A program made the translations under genes and the position numbers. A DNA stretch of 64,000 bases. Origin: Campylobacter magnus. Lineage in GTDB: Bacteria > Campylobacterota > Campylobacteria > Campylobacterales > Campylobacteraceae. Shown here piece after piece: positions 63,914 through 64,000 of this stretch; within the stretch, counting starts at the first letter, position 1; every line of letters begins with the position of its first letter. The notes under the pieces are model-generated. The model was given only the letters and a program-made list of their open reading frames with translations, was not told where the DNA came from and searched no databases. The DNA is taken from contig NZ_JAQSLK010000001.1 in assembly GCF_028649595.1 (NCBI RefSeq), positions 1 through 64,000 on the forward strand, read 5' to 3'.

Positions 63914-64000
63914 CTAGCCTATTTCTATTACTTTGCCATCTTCTATCTCAAAGTGGCGGTAGCTCATGCGTAGGTTTGTGGGAATTCTATGAGTAACTAC
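63914..64000 (-). CDS. ftsE: FtsE-type ABC ATPase, C-terminal end only
   Basis: The last 28 codons enter from the right edge: VVTHRIPTNLRMSYRHFEIE then DGKVIEIG and stop. The pattern (VxTHxxxxxxxxxxRxxxIxDGKV) is the H-loop and final strand of an ABC ATPase, and the position before ftsX identifies FtsE. Confidence 0.75.
   Translation of the reverse strand, partial: VVTHRIPTNLRMSYRHFEIEDGKVIEIG

Overview
The window is a chromosomal segment of a Campylobacter-like member of the Campylobacterota. Evidence is the AT-rich composition, the oorDABC, peb4-fba and hydABCD gene sets, a monomeric isocitrate dehydrogenase, a TilS with an SHGSDS loop, and local gene orders that match my memory of C. jejuni (holA-rnr / ilvC-yibQ-dprA-ruvX-rsmB, ileS-small ORF-gatA-guaB). 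No species is assigned. No tRNA, transposase, CRISPR array or prophage was seen.

Layout. 1-93 is the end of a 5S rRNA. 277-7667 holds comEA, an unknown gene, dinB, an MFS exporter, a large AsmA-like protein and mltG. 7981-13204 (minus) is rpsF-ssb-rpsR, then HDOD-rnr-holA. 13333-18005 (plus) runs from ilvC to a small His/Tyr-rich secreted protein. 18260-27836 holds cinA, ileS, a 32-residue membrane ORF, gatA, guaB, metX, xseB and a nitrilase-fold protein. 28472-37479 (minus) is a hydrogenase locus (hydABCD, a HydE-like protein, hypF, nikR) interrupted by a toxin-antitoxin pair with a frameshifted toxin. 37824-39812 is a chemoreceptor between inverted repeats. 40166-47006 holds nth, peb4, fba, a MotA/MotB-like pair, a PLP enzyme and tilS. 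47710-50928 holds a poly-G methyltransferase, a DinB-fold protein and mdh. 51335-56589 is icd and oorDABC. 56932-61611 is a four-gene surface-modification cassette. The window closes with an EnvC-like protein, ftsX and the end of ftsE.

The most striking genome feature is a palindrome, GGAATTCTAGAATTCC, with its half-units. It fills nearly every intergenic gap, supplies stop codons to several genes and is translated in frame inside others (NSRIP or ILEF/NLEF). Larger mosaic blocks built from it form direct repeats around the methyltransferase and around the four-gene cassette, and inverted repeats around the chemoreceptor. The region therefore looks built for recombination and phase variation.

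The best candidate for an undescribed system is 56844-61611. A 16-bp inverted repeat and a G9 tract abut a TATAAT box and drive a DUF2972/sulfotransferase-like protein, a CysC-type kinase, a divergent IspD-like nucleotidyltransferase and a LicC-LicA fusion. I infer a pathway that makes a CDP-activated, possibly 3'-phosphorylated, choline- or ethanolamine-like donor and transfers it to a surface glycan, by analogy with C. jejuni O-methyl phosphoramidate synthesis. All functional calls come from reading the sequence; no database was searched.
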